From: an uncultured Christensenellaceae bacterium
GTDB taxonomy: Bacteria > Bacillota > Clostridia > Christensenellales > Borkfalkiaceae
Assembly: GCA_910587625.1 (NCBI GenBank)
Contig: CAJUMW010000016.1
Span: 1 to 38,748, forward strand
Reading direction: 5' to 3'
DNA length: 38,748 bases
Of the stretch, positions 1-7,778 are shown one piece after another. A program made the position numbers and the translations under genes. The notes below the pieces were generated by a model that was given only the letters and a program-made list of their open reading frames with translations, ran no database searches and had not been told where the DNA came from. Numbering within the stretch: position 1 is the stretch's first letter; every line of letters begins with the position of its first letter.

Positions 1-386
1 TCGACCGTGGTCAGCGCGCCTTCTTCATGACTTGGAAAAAGATTTTGAAACTGCCAGTACTTTTCGCTCTCCTTGAGCCTGTAAATAACGTCTTCGGCGG
101 AGAGGACCAGTTCTCTTTCGTTCCTCTTATTGCTCGGATACGCGTATATTCTCTCTATCGTGTACTGCGTGGGCTCGTAATCGGCGCCGTCTACGGATTT
201 TAGTTTTTTTACGCCGTATCCTTCCTTGAGACGCGAATCCTGCATCGTGAAATTAAAGCACTTATCGGTGTAATTTGCCGGAAGCGTAGAATTTTCTTTG
301 CCCCGCCTCAATCCGAGAAATTCGGAAAGCAAATATTTTTTAACGTTTTTTTTAACGAATTTTCCTTTCTTTCGATATGAGATCAT
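1..386 (-). CDS. Phage-like structural protein, partial (3' end outside window)
   Basis: The reading frame is open from an ATG at 386 to the window edge (128 codons). The start overlaps the stop of the upstream gene as ATGA, so the two are translationally coupled. The N-terminus is strongly basic (MISYRKKGKFVKKNVKK). A stretch containing NFTMQDSRLKEGYGVKKLK resembles, from memory, tail or virion proteins of short-tailed clostridial phages, but I cannot name the family. It is the third gene of a small operon that is separate from the main prophage. The function is unknown; a virion role is inferred from its neighbours only. Confidence 0.6.
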   Translation of the reverse strand, partial: MISYRKKGKFVKKNVKKYLLSEFLGLRRGKENSTLPANYTDKCFNFTMQDSRLKEGYGVKKLKSVDGADYEPTQYTIERIYAYPSNKRNERELVLSAEDVIYRLKESEKYWQFQNLFPSHEEGALTTV

Positions 387-922
387 AGCCACGCTCTCCT
401 CTTTATCCTTATTTCTTTCGCGCTGACGGCTATATTTTTAAGCGCCTCTTTGTACTTTTCATCGTATACGTTACCCTTTTCGTACTCGCCGACCATGAGA
501 GCGTACTCGCTTATAGCTCCGAGAGCCACTACGTCTTTATTGATGCGAAAATCACATTCCAGCGTACCGTCGAGCGACTGCTCTTTAGGCATATAGCTGT
601 ACTCTATCTCATACTCGCCGTCTTCCGCAGAAAGCGAGCTCGGATACGCCTTGAACTTTCTCGGCGTTCCGTTCTCCCTTAACGCTACTATCTTTACTAT
701 TCTCTTCTCGAGAGAGCCGTAATCGAATCGTCCGTCCTTTACGGTTATCTTTTCCCTTTTATAGAGCGGAAAATAGCATACGGCGAGTTCCGTTACGGTA
801 TTGTTCACGGCGAGCGCCAATCTTTTGATAGTATCTCCTGCCAATACGCCGCCGTCGAGATCCACGTCGTCTTCAAGTCCCAGCTTTATGACCGCTACTT
901 TCATTACGTCCTTTAACGTCAT
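383..922 (-). CDS. Putative phage head-tail connector-like protein
   Basis: A 179-residue protein. I chose the ATG at 922 because AAAGGAGG lies 5-6 bases upstream; an in-frame ATG at 940 has no such site. The first half is helical and hydrophobic (TLKDVMKVAVIKLGL), the middle is beta-rich with a YFPLYKREKITVKDG stretch, and the last part is a basic helix (KEIRIKRRAWL). This order of helices, beta insertion and helix resembles adaptor or connector proteins of phage heads, but no diagnostic motif is visible. It lies between the 101-residue protein at 954 and the partial gene at 386, and overlaps the latter by four bases. Confidence 0.55.
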   Translation of the reverse strand: MTLKDVMKVAVIKLGLEDDVDLDGGVLAGDTIKRLALAVNNTVTELAVCYFPLYKREKITVKDGRFDYGSLEKRIVKIVALRENGTPRKFKAYPSSLSAEDGEYEIEYSYMPKEQSLDGTLECDFRINKDVVALGAISEYALMVGEYEKGNVYDEKYKEALKNIAVSAKEIRIKRRAWL

Positions 923-953
923 ATATTCCTCCTTTCCCAATAATAGCGTCTCG

Positions 954-1259
954 CTATCTTAACGCGTTGTCGAGATTATTGATAGCGTTGTCTAAAACGC
1001 GTTTGTCACGCGCTTCAGACAATCTTCTATTTTCTTCGTCAAGCTCCTTTATCAGCCTGTCGATATTCTCTCTGCGAGTGCGTCGTAAATAAAATTCAGC
1101 CCTCGCGTCGAGAGAGGCGTAAGGTATGATCGCCTGACGCACGTCTCCTGTATGCACCTCGAATTTCGACGTTTTGGGGTTGTAATACACTTCGTATCTC
1201 TCGTCTATCTCTTTAATTCTCGACGCTATGTCCATTACGTCGTTAGTTATTTTGATCAT
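954..1259 (-). CDS. Small phage-associated protein (MIKITNDVMDIA family)
   Basis: A 101-residue protein with GGAGC upstream of its ATG. The pattern is an N-terminal helix (DVMDIASRIKEIDERYEVYYN), a short beta unit (KFEVHTGD) and a long charged helix rich in Arg, Glu and Asp that could form a coiled coil. From memory, proteins with the same order (IxxRIKEID..., KFEVH, SLDARA...) occur beside structural genes of clostridial phages. I do not know the function. It is the first gene of the leftmost operon, which is a different element from the main prophage. Confidence 0.6.
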   Translation of the reverse strand: MIKITNDVMDIASRIKEIDERYEVYYNPKTSKFEVHTGDVRQAIIPYASLDARAEFYLRRTRRENIDRLIKELDEENRRLSEARDKRVLDNAINNLDNALR

Positions 1260-1305
1260 ACCTTTCGCTCCTTTATCAGAACGTCAGTTTTACCTGACCT
1301 ATCGT

Positions 1306-1365
1306 ATTCGCCCTGTCCTTTGTCTACTCTTTATACTTTGCAATTCGCCCTGTCCTTTGTCTACT
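1306..1365. repeat. Two 23-bp direct repeats, period 37 bp
   Basis: The 23-bp unit reads on the plus strand ATTCGCCCTGTCC followed by TTTGTCTACT. It occurs at 1306-1328 and again, identical, at 1343-1365. The 14 bases between the copies differ from the flanks. The repeat lies in the gap between the terminator of the tag gene and the start of the leftmost operon, a position suited to a regulatory or site-specific recombination role. Nothing else in the sequence tells which. Confidence 0.8.
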
Positions 1366-1376
1366 ATTAAGGGCAT

Positions 1377-1402
1377 AAAAAAAGGACGAGCGTACTCGTC
1401 CT
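1377..1402 (-). terminator. Intrinsic terminator of the tag gene
   Basis: A perfect 8-bp stem AGGACGAG/CTCGTCCT (1383-1390 and 1395-1402) with a 4-base loop. On the minus strand it is followed by a run of seven T. It starts about 20 bases after the tag stop codon, so it ends that transcript. Confidence 0.9.
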
Positions 1403-1421
1403 CTCTCTGCTAAATTGAAAT

Positions 1422-2012
1422 TTAACTTTCTATGTATAGTGTAGGATATTGTTCAAGCAATCGCTTATAACAATAGCAATCTTTTATATGGTCGTTAATT
1501 ATTCCACTTGCTTGTAAGTGTGCGTAAACTGTTACAGAACCGAGAAATTTCATTCCGCGCTTTTTTAAATCCGCTGAAATTTTATCGGATAGCTCATTTG
1601 ACGCAGGAAGATTTCCTAATTCGTGTCCGCGATATAGTAACGCCTTACCACCCGACCAACTCCAAATATACTGTGAAAAGGAACCGAACTCGTTTCTTAT
1701 TTTTTGAAATATGCGAGCATTATTTATAACCGCCTCTATTTTTCTTTGTGAGCGTATAACGCCCGCCGTGTTCATAATTCGTTCTATGTCCTTGGCGGTA
1801 TAGGTAGCAATTTTTTCATAATTAAAACCGTCAAAACAAGAACGGAAAATTTCACGCTTTTTCAGTACAGTATCCCAGCTCAACCCGCATTGCATCGCTT
1901 CTAACATTAAGTATTCAAATTGCTTTACGTCGTCATAAACGGGAACACCCCATTCATCATCATGATATTTTGTTTCAAGTTCGTTTATAAGACACCACGG
2001 ACATCTATTCAT
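1422..2012 (-). CDS. tag: DNA-3-methyladenine glycosylase I
   Basis: A base-excision repair enzyme that removes 3-methyladenine from alkylated DNA. The 196-residue length is close to that of the E. coli enzyme (187). Landmarks match the family: Cys4 and His17 with a C-terminal DHIKDC pair for the structural zinc, the catalytic-pocket glutamate at 38 (LE38) and Trp46 in the GLSW motif. I chose the ATG at 2012, where GGAG sits 6-7 bases upstream; a longer frame to 2102 has no ribosome site and would read through a promoter and terminator. The gene has its own promoter (2049-2057) and terminator (1377-1402), so it is a single-gene unit. It stands between two phage-like operons and is either host DNA or cargo of the element. 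Confidence 0.93.
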   Translation of the reverse strand: MNRCPWCLINELETKYHDDEWGVPVYDDVKQFEYLMLEAMQCGLSWDTVLKKREIFRSCFDGFNYEKIATYTAKDIERIMNTAGVIRSQRKIEAVINNARIFQKIRNEFGSFSQYIWSWSGGKALLYRGHELGNLPASNELSDKISADLKKRGMKFLGSVTVYAHLQASGIINDHIKDCYCYKRLLEQYPTLYIES

Positions 2013-2048
2013 AATTTTCTCCGCTAAATTACTGTTTATAGTACTGTC

Positions 2049-2057
2049 ATTATAACA
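2049..2057 (-). promoter_or_regulatory. Extended -10 promoter of tag
   Basis: The minus strand reads TGT-TATAAT, an extended -10 (TGn) joined to a perfect TATAAT, 37 bases before the tag start. No good -35 is present at 17 bases, which is usual for extended -10 promoters. It lies just after the recombinase terminator, so tag is insulated from phage transcription. Confidence 0.65.
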
Positions 2058-2079
2058 TATCCGTTCATAAAAGTATAGC

Positions 2080-2112
2080 AAAAAAAGACGGTCTGTTTTC
2101 ACTCGGACCGTC
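2080..2112 (-). terminator. Intrinsic terminator of the recombinase operon
   Basis: A 9-bp stem with one G-T pair (2087-2095 with 2104-2112) around an 8-base loop. The minus strand then runs into seven T (2086-2080). It follows the stop codon of the second recombinase by about 23 bases. It marks the last phage transcript on the left. Confidence 0.9.
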
Positions 2113-2135
2113 CCTTTCCTTAATTATTATAATGG

Positions 2136-3740
2136 TTATTCGTTTTCTACTCCGATTATCGGTCTAGTGATTCGCACCGCATCGCATAAGACGAAGGTCG
2201 CTGTCTTTCCGTCTATCAGGACTTTGTCCACTACTCGGCGGAAGATGTCCGCATTGAACTTGTCGAATAACTCGTCCGAGTTCAGCATCTCTCGTAGGTT
2301 ATCCATTCTGCTCAAGTCCCTTTCTAATGCCAATCCTTCGGCTATCGTGGTTTCCTTTACATGTTTCAGCCTTTCGATTTCGCCGAGCATTTCCTGTGTC
2401 TTTGCGGAGATTTCAGCGGTGTTCGCCACCGTCATATCCCTTACCAAGCCTATCATTTCGTTTTGTATCGAAATGATTTTTGCATCGATTTCTTCGGTCG
2501 AGGTTTCGCTCTGGCGGTTCTTTACCACCTCTTCGATGTTCGCTATGACCTTGTTTATAAATCCGTCCTTGTCCGTTACGATGTCCCTCATAACACCTAT
2601 AAAGGTTCTTTCAAGGTCTTCTTCTTTTATGGCGTCTTGCTTGCAGTTTTTGTATCGCTTATGGTTGATGCAGACCCAAGTGTACACCGTTTTTTGTACC
2701 GTATCGTATTTGTGCCTGCGGAACTTGCTACCGCAGCCGAGGCAGAATAACTTGTTCGAGAATGCGTATTTCGATGAGTAGCCTGCTTTGCCTGTCGGAC
2801 TGTATCCCCTTTGGCTTGTTCGGATTTCCCTTTCCTTTTGCACTCTATTCCAATCCGTTTTGCTTATAATCGGCTGATGGTGATTCTCTACATAGTATTG
2901 CTTGCCCTCGGTATTCTTGATTCTCTTCCTATATTTAAGGTCGCTGTAGGTTTGCTTCTGCAGATGCAAGTCCCCTTTGTATTTTTCGTTTTCAAGTATA
3001 TAGGATACCGTGCTTGTCTTCCATAATTTCACACCGCCGGGGGAAAGCACCTCTCTGTCCATCAGCATCTTACAGATTTGACCATAACTCTGCCCCGCCA
3101 AGTAGGTCTTGTATATAAACCTTACGATTTGTGCCTCTGGCTCGTAGATTTCGTAGTTATGGTCTTTTATTCGGTAGCCGTAGGTTTTTACGCACGGATA
3201 CTTTTCTTGCTCTATTCGCCGTATTTTGCCCCACTTTACCGAGTCGCTTAAATTCTGCGAGAAGTCCTCGGCTACGGCTGCACTCATAAGCAGTCGCATT
3301 CTTGTTCCTGCTTGGTCATCCATACTGTTTAAGTGGTCGTTTTCGAATATGATGGGTATTCCCTTTAAGGTTAACTTCTCGACTATGTTTAAGATGTCCA
3401 CCACGTTTCGTGCGAACCTTGACACCGATTTGACGATTATAATGTCTATCTTTCCGTCCATCGCATCGGCTATCATTCGGTTGAATTCCTTTCTCTTTCG
3501 CATACTCGTTCCCGACAGCCCCTCGTCCGCATAGATGCCTGCAAAAATCCACCCTTCGTGCTTTGTGATGTATTCGGTGTAAAACGCCTTTTGCGACTTG
3601 AAACTCGTTTGTTGTTCTTCGCTGTCGGTGGACACTCGGCAGTAAGCGCACACCCTTTTGGGCAGGCTATTTTTCAGTACGTCGATTCCATTGACGATTT
3701 TCTTTGTGGGTTCGATCACCCTAACATTTGGTGCTAGCAT
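2136..3740 (-). CDS. Large serine recombinase (integrase), second of a pair
   Basis: A 534-residue large serine recombinase, the class that integrates and excises phages and conjugative elements. The catalytic domain holds the nucleophile Ser37 in YCRVSTD, the GLSGTSMRKR segment near 74-83 and the arginine motif SVSRFARN at 105-112. A recombinase domain follows at about 185-300, then a zinc ribbon (Cys333, Cys336, Cys357, Cys366), then a coiled-coil region at about 400-480 of the sort that controls integration direction. The start overlaps the end of the upstream recombinase by 20 bp, so both are made from one message. All catalytic motifs are intact. A 25-residue N-terminal extension precedes the usual start of the fold. 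Confidence 0.95.
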   Translation of the reverse strand: MLAPNVRVIEPTKKIVNGIDVLKNSLPKRVCAYCRVSTDSEEQQTSFKSQKAFYTEYITKHEGWIFAGIYADEGLSGTSMRKRKEFNRMIADAMDGKIDIIIVKSVSRFARNVVDILNIVEKLTLKGIPIIFENDHLNSMDDQAGTRMRLLMSAAVAEDFSQNLSDSVKWGKIRRIEQEKYPCVKTYGYRIKDHNYEIYEPEAQIVRFIYKTYLAGQSYGQICKMLMDREVLSPGGVKLWKTSTVSYILENEKYKGDLHLQKQTYSDLKYRKRIKNTEGKQYYVENHHQPIISKTDWNRVQKEREIRTSQRGYSPTGKAGYSSKYAFSNKLFCLGCGSKFRRHKYDTVQKTVYTWVCINHKRYKNCKQDAIKEEDLERTFIGVMRDIVTDKDGFINKVIANIEEVVKNRQSETSTEEIDAKIISIQNEMIGLVRDMTVANTAEISAKTQEMLGEIERLKHVKETTIAEGLALERDLSRMDNLREMLNSDELFDKFNADIFRRVVDKVLIDGKTATFVLCDAVRITRPIIGVENE

Positions 3741-5280
3741 AGATTTGTACCTCTCCTATTTCATCTCTTTCTAGGTAATAATCAATTACCTCTATGTCGG
3801 CTGTGTAGCCATTTTTGAACTTATAAAGCAGTCGGTTCTTTCCCATCACGACTATCTGCTCGACCATTTGGTTGAAGACCTCTTCGTCAAAGGTTTCCAT
3901 TTTGTCGTACTTTTTCAGCAGTTCATCGCAGAGGGTTATGTTGTTATTCCGAGTTACGACCTCGATGTTATGCTTTGTGATTTGTCTTTTCCTTTTTTCA
4001 AGGGCAAGCACTTCATCGATTATAAGATTATGCTGATGGGCGAGTTCGGTGGTCATCGTTCCTTGAGCTTCCATCGCTAGGTATATCTTTTCCTTGGCTA
4101 GCAAGGTTTGTAATCTCATATTGATTTCCGCCGTTTCTGCATCCTCGAATACCGCTTTCTCTCCGCCCATTAGTACGGTTTTCATTTTGTTGTAGGCATA
4201 AATAAAGGCGTCCTGCAATGTAAGTTTATCTTGAATCCGATTCCTACACGCATGAACGCCTTTCGTTTTATTCCGTTGACATTGGTAAGTTTCTTTTTCC
4301 TTACCGCCGTTCTTGAGCGTCTTATGCCCAAGACCTTGTTTATTGTAATTCGAACCGCACAGACCGCAAACCATTTTCCCACGGAAGCAGTCGTATTTAG
4401 GAACATAATCGTGTCCTCGCTCGTAGAAGGTGTGAGCTGCCATCCGTTCTCTCGCTTTGTTGAACATCTCATGCGTGATAATCGGTGGGCAGACCCTCTC
4501 CACCACATACATTGCTTTTTCGCCTCGGTTGCGATATACCCTACCGTATTCCGAAAAGCTCTTTTGGAAATAGGCATCGCCAGTGTACTTTTCTTGCTTA
4601 AGCACATAAGAGAGACTGCAATGATTCCATTCTTTACCGCCCGAAGTTTTAACTCCCAGACCGTTAAGCCAACGGATTATGTCGCACGACCGTTCTCCGC
4701 TTGTATAGCGCTCGAATATCTCTCTTACGATTTTTGCCATCGGCGGGTTGATTTCCAAGCCCATTGATTTGTTGTACTTGTAACCTATCAACGGATTCTT
4801 GTTTGCTATGCAGATGTTGCCCTGCTCAACCTGTCGAAGAATTCCGAACCTAGTAGCCTCGCTGTCCTTTGTGAGTTCTTCCTCTGCCATGTAAGATTTA
4901 AGCACTCGCTGTAGCGTCGATTTGTCCCGTAGGGTGTCAATCTCTTCGACTTCAAAAATGACCCTTACTCCGATTCGTGTCAACTCTTCAATCGTGCGGA
5001 GCATCTCTTTCGAGTTGCGCCCAAACCTACTGACCGTCTTTGTATAGATGATGTCGATGTTTCGGTTTCGGCACTCGGTTATCATCCGCATAAACTCCAA
5101 CCGCTTGCTCTGTGTTTTCGCACTTATGCCTTGGTCGATAAATGCCCCGACATTGATGTAATTTGGGTTGCTGTCTATGAGTTCGTTGAAGTGCTGCACT
5201 TGCGAAGTCAGACTCATTTCCTGCTTTTCTTGCCGTGTGCTTACTCGGCAATACGAGCATACTCGCATCTTGCTTTCCAT
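3721..5280 (-). CDS. Large serine recombinase (integrase), first of a pair
   Basis: A 519-residue large serine recombinase. The nucleophile is Ser14 in YCRVSTR, followed by GISAKTQSKR near 51-60 and TVSRFGRN at 82-89. The recombinase domain spans about 160-290, the zinc ribbon uses Cys305, Cys308, Cys334 and Cys345, and a coiled coil follows at about 380-450. The ATG at 5280 has a strong AAGGAGG site. It is clearly related to, but diverged from, the recombinase encoded directly downstream, so the pair is not a recent duplication. It sits at the end of the late operon, separated from it by the terminator at 5352-5397, and must therefore have a promoter in 5281-5351, which I could not identify with confidence. 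Confidence 0.95.
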   Translation of the reverse strand: MESKMRVCSYCRVSTRQEKQEMSLTSQVQHFNELIDSNPNYINVGAFIDQGISAKTQSKRLEFMRMITECRNRNIDIIYTKTVSRFGRNSKEMLRTIEELTRIGVRVIFEVEEIDTLRDKSTLQRVLKSYMAEEELTKDSEATRFGILRQVEQGNICIANKNPLIGYKYNKSMGLEINPPMAKIVREIFERYTSGERSCDIIRWLNGLGVKTSGGKEWNHCSLSYVLKQEKYTGDAYFQKSFSEYGRVYRNRGEKAMYVVERVCPPIITHEMFNKARERMAAHTFYERGHDYVPKYDCFRGKMVCGLCGSNYNKQGLGHKTLKNGGKEKETYQCQRNKTKGVHACRNRIQDKLTLQDAFIYAYNKMKTVLMGGEKAVFEDAETAEINMRLQTLLAKEKIYLAMEAQGTMTTELAHQHNLIIDEVLALEKRKRQITKHNIEVVTRNNNITLCDELLKKYDKMETFDEEVFNQMVEQIVVMGKNRLLYKFKNGYTADIEVIDYYLERDEIGEVQIYASTKC

Positions 5281-5351
5281 CGATTTACCTCCTTTTAATT
5301 TTGTACCACAACAATAGCGTGTTTAGGACAGAAAGTCTACTGAAAAGGGTT

Positions 5352-5397
5352 AAAAAAAGGCAAGAAAAATCAGGCAAAAGTTGCCCGATTTTTCTTG
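5352..5397 (-). terminator. Intrinsic terminator built into the end of a coding region
   Basis: Arms of 17 bases (5361-5377 and 5381-5397) pair with a single mismatch around a 3-base loop. The minus strand then has TTTTTTT (5358-5352). This is the strongest hairpin in the window. Its outer arm and loop lie within the last nine codons of the 43-residue gene. It should end the late (tail and lysis) transcript before the recombinases. Confidence 0.92.
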
Positions 5398-5501
5398 TCG
5401 ATTTCCGCATATTCCTTAACCGTTATAAGGCGGTTTTTCAGGAGCATATCCAAGATTGCCTTGGACATTTGGTACTGCACGGTTTCATTTGTCTTTTCCA
5501 T
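5370..5501 (-). CDS. SHOCT-like small protein upstream of recombinases
   Basis: A 43-residue protein starting MEKTNETVQYQMSKAIL, with helix, KNRLITVKEYAEID and a short tail. The 'ML..RLIT..EY.EID' pattern matches the short C-terminal (SHOCT) motif of small proteins that often precede serine recombinases in clostridial elements; this match is from memory. Such proteins are suspected accessory or directionality factors, which I infer and cannot show. The start overlaps the end of the holin gene by 17 bp. The last nine codons form the terminator hairpin, so translation to the stop and termination compete for the same RNA. Confidence 0.75.
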   Translation of the reverse strand: MEKTNETVQYQMSKAILDMLLKNRLITVKEYAEIDKKNRATFA

Positions 5502-5799
5502 CTTTGCTCTCTCCGTCATCGCCCTTTTTGCCGAGCTGCTTGATGATTTGGTTCGTACCCGTTGCGGTTAGTCCACTTGCTCCGCCAATGAGTATTGCCA
5601 CGCAAACATTCGCCGCAGGGATTATGCTCGGCACAGCATAGTATGCCACTAATCCGAGTATTGCTCCGAGCGCCGCCGAAATAAGCGGAATAAACCGCTT
5701 GAATTTTTCGTTGTCCTTAACTGCGTATTTTATAAGGTTAATCACCCAATAAACGATAGTCGCTATCGCAGGTACGCTGATTAACTCCAAATATTCCAT
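5485..5799 (-). CDS. Holin (small phage membrane protein)
   Basis: A 104-residue protein with three hydrophobic segments at about 3-27, 36-56 and 63-84. The last 20 residues are strongly charged (KKGDDGESKDGKDK). Size, membrane pattern and charged tail fit a class I holin of the A118/phage_holin type. Holins form membrane holes that release or activate the endolysin at the end of infection. The gene follows the tail fibres, the usual place for lysis genes, but no endolysin is next to it. The segment SGLTATGTNQIIKQL is typical of this clostridial holin group, from memory. Confidence 0.8.
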   Translation of the reverse strand: MEYLELISVPAIATIVYWVINLIKYAVKDNEKFKRFIPLISAALGAILGLVAYYAVPSIIPAANVCVAILIGGASGLTATGTNQIIKQLGKKGDDGESKDGKDK

Positions 5800-5811
5800 A
5801 TTGCCCCTCCG

Positions 5812-6108
5812 TTACTGTTTTGTTGATTGTTCGAGCAGAAAGTCGTACATCTCTTCGTCTGCCTTTTTATAGGCTTCGATCGCCGCTTTCATCTCTCCGT
5901 TCGTTTTGCCGTCCCTTATGGCGATAGCGTCCGCATAGGTCAGTTTCCCCACCGCATCTATGCTTTTGAGTATCAAGAGATTTTCCTTTCTCTTTGCCTC
6001 GTCCCGCTCTTCGTCTTTCTTGGCTTTCTTCTTGAAAAAGTGTTGCAAGAAAAAAAGCACCATTCCGCTGATGATGCTCGATGCAACACTGATTATAATT
6101 GCTACCAT
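5812..6108 (-). CDS. Single-pass membrane protein of the lysis region
   Basis: A 98-residue protein with one N-terminal membrane helix (about 2-24), then a basic stretch (FFKKKAKKDEERDEAKRK) and a charged helix predicted to lie in the cytoplasm. AGGAGG lies just ahead of the ATG. It lies between fibre genes and the holin. It could be a holin partner, an antiholin or a haemolysin XhlA-like accessory protein. I do not recognise an exact family. Confidence 0.65.
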   Translation of the reverse strand: MVAIIISVASSIISGMVLFFLQHFFKKKAKKDEERDEAKRKENLLILKSIDAVGKLTYADAIAIRDGKTNGEMKAAIEAYKKADEEMYDFLLEQSTKQ

Positions 6109-6117
6109 TTCGTCCTC

Positions 6118-6711
6118 CTATGCCGTCCTTTTCCAAAAATAGCAAGTGATATACGGAGGCAAGTTATTATGCGCTTGTCCGCCACCTACTGCATTTGTGC
6201 CGACTGCTACCGTCCCTGCTGTTGCCATTTGGGTTATGCCGTTTTTTCCACCGAGTTCAGCCTCACCCGATATAGGCAATTCCGCTTCGTGGCTGTGGGT
6301 AGGTATTTCCTCTTCAGTCAGCGTATGCTCTTTTTCGCCGCCCGTCTGCTCTGCTACTGCAAAGTCCGCATCACTTTCGTCCACCGCTATCGGCATTCGA
6401 CCACTTCCCCAACGCTCCCAAACCCCGCCGAGCGAGTCGCCGGGGTTTTCGTTGGTTGCGGTTATTTTAATCGAGCCAACGGGGAATGTATAATTCAGGA
6501 TCACCTGTTTCTGCATTGTCCCCGTTGTTGCTGATTCGGAGCGGAAATACGGCAATACATTCCAAGCAGATTGCCCGTCACCTATCTTTATCATTTTGGT
6601 GTCTTCCTCGTAAGCGATTTCACCTTTTAATAAAACGGGATTTGCGGCAATCCAATTATGCAAAGTATCAGTCCTTATCCGAAACTTTGCCTGTACCTCT
6701 TTTTCCGCCAT
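6118..6711 (-). CDS. Tail fibre / collar-domain protein
   Basis: A 197-residue virion protein with two parts. Residues 8-55 form an adaptor module (IRTDTLHNWIAANPVLLKGE ... IKIGDG) that the neighbouring fibre also carries. Residues about 75-197 look like a phage tail-collar or baseplate Gp10 C-terminal domain: a PVGSIKIT start, GG.WERWGSGRMPIAVD, a T..E.P.HSHE motif and the terminal NNLPPYITCYFWKRT. Such domains form trimers and sit at the fibre tip or the tail end. A role in host attachment is inferred. It is encoded 11 bp after the larger fibre gene. Confidence 0.85.
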   Translation of the reverse strand: MAEKEVQAKFRIRTDTLHNWIAANPVLLKGEIAYEEDTKMIKIGDGQSAWNVLPYFRSESATTGTMQKQVILNYTFPVGSIKITATNENPGDSLGGVWERWGSGRMPIAVDESDADFAVAEQTGGEKEHTLTEEEIPTHSHEAELPISGEAELGGKNGITQMATAGTVAVGTNAVGGGQAHNNLPPYITCYFWKRTA

Positions 6712-6722
6712 TGTTGCCTCCC

Positions 6723-7778
6723 TTAAGCGTTGCCGCCGTTCAGCACAAAGGTGTCCGTTGCAAGGAGAACATCCTCGCCGCCCACAAGGTCTTTTGCTGA
6801 CTTCTTTGCGAAGTTGCGCTCGAAGTTTGCATCAGCCCTTTCCTCGGTGTAGTAAAGGCTTTCACCTTCTTTGACATCCGTGGTGGAAAGAACGATGTCC
6901 CCCGTCTTTCCGTTTACCGAGAACACCGTGCATTCGGGCGATTTAAGTTCAAGCCAATTGGCAAGGTTATCCGCAGGCGCTTGTTTCAAAATGAACGAAC
7001 GGTTCAAGTCCGAACGGATTGCAACGTCACCCTTTTCTGCGGTCAGCGCAAGCATCTCTGCCTCGTCCGCTACCACGTGGGTATCCGTGATTGCAATCTT
7101 GGGCAACAGCGTCTCGCTGATTTTTCCGTCTGCCCCAACTGCCACAAGATTGCCCTCCGCCGTACCGACGTTCCTTGCCGCCGCCGTTCCTGCGTCCGTA
7201 ATCTTGGCAAGCGTCAGTTCGGGGATATCTTCGGCGGTGAGCAGTTCGGTCTTCGTGATAAGACCTTTTTCGTTTACGGTTACTTTCGTAAACGTTCCCT
7301 CGCTTGCACCCGTGTTTTTAAGCACCACCGTGATAGCGACGTCCTCGCTGCCATCAAAGGTAGTTGCGCCCGTAACGTCGCCCGTGAGCGAGATTGCCCT
7401 TGCCGTTTTGAGTTTCTGCGCCACCTGCGCCTCGGCAACGATAGTTACTTCATCGCCGCTTACGAGCCTCTTCCATACCGCTGCGGTCGAACTCGTTGCG
7501 ATGAGAATGTAAACGGTCTTCTCGGACTGGTTGAGCCAAATCACGCCGACATCGTGGTCCGTATCCGATGCCGTAGGATTCGTGTTCTCCACAAGCACGT
7601 TGTCGCTGACGTATTTTAGACCCGTCCAAGTGCTGATGCCATCGCCGATTTTGAGTTTGCGCGTGTCGATTTCGATGCCGAGTTCGCCCTTTAACAGGAC
7701 GGGATTAGCGGCTTTCCAATTCGCCGCCGTGTCGTTTCTGATTTGGATTTTGCTGTCCAAGATTCTTTCATTTGCCAT
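6723..7778 (-). CDS. Tail fibre protein
   Basis: A 351-residue fibre. The N-terminal module (residues about 8-58, IRNDTAANWKAANPVLLKGE ... LKIGDG) is shared with the smaller fibre downstream and probably attaches the fibre to the baseplate. The middle contains beta-rich repeats typical of trimeric shafts (LTGDVTGATTFDG, TLAKITDAGTAAARNVG). Near residue 290 is VFSVNGKTGDIVLS, a motif common in fibres of Gram-positive phages. The C-terminus (FVLNGGNA) may be the tip. The start overlaps the end of the upstream gene by 11 bp. Confidence 0.85.
   Translation of the reverse strand: MANERILDSKIQIRNDTAANWKAANPVLLKGELGIEIDTRKLKIGDGISTWTGLKYVSDNVLVENTNPTASDTDHDVGVIWLNQSEKTVYILIATSSTAAVWKRLVSGDEVTIVAEAQVAQKLKTARAISLTGDVTGATTFDGSEDVAITVVLKNTGASEGTFTKVTVNEKGLITKTELLTAEDIPELTLAKITDAGTAAARNVGTAEGNLVAVGADGKISETLLPKIAITDTHVVADEAEMLALTAEKGDVAIRSDLNRSFILKQAPADNLANWLELKSPECTVFSVNGKTGDIVLSTTDVKEGESLYYTEERADANFERNFAKKSAKDLVGGEDVLLATDTFVLNGGNA

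Noticed and set aside
5281..5351. Possible attachment site next to the recombinase genes (GGACAGAAAGTCTACT)
   Set aside because: It shares only GTCTACT with the repeats at 1306-1365; the rest is inverted. Seven bases are too few to claim an att site.
6871..7512. Long plus-strand open frames opposite the fibre genes
   Set aside because: Low-complexity products rich in Ser, Ala and Val that follow from the sense codons; no start signals.
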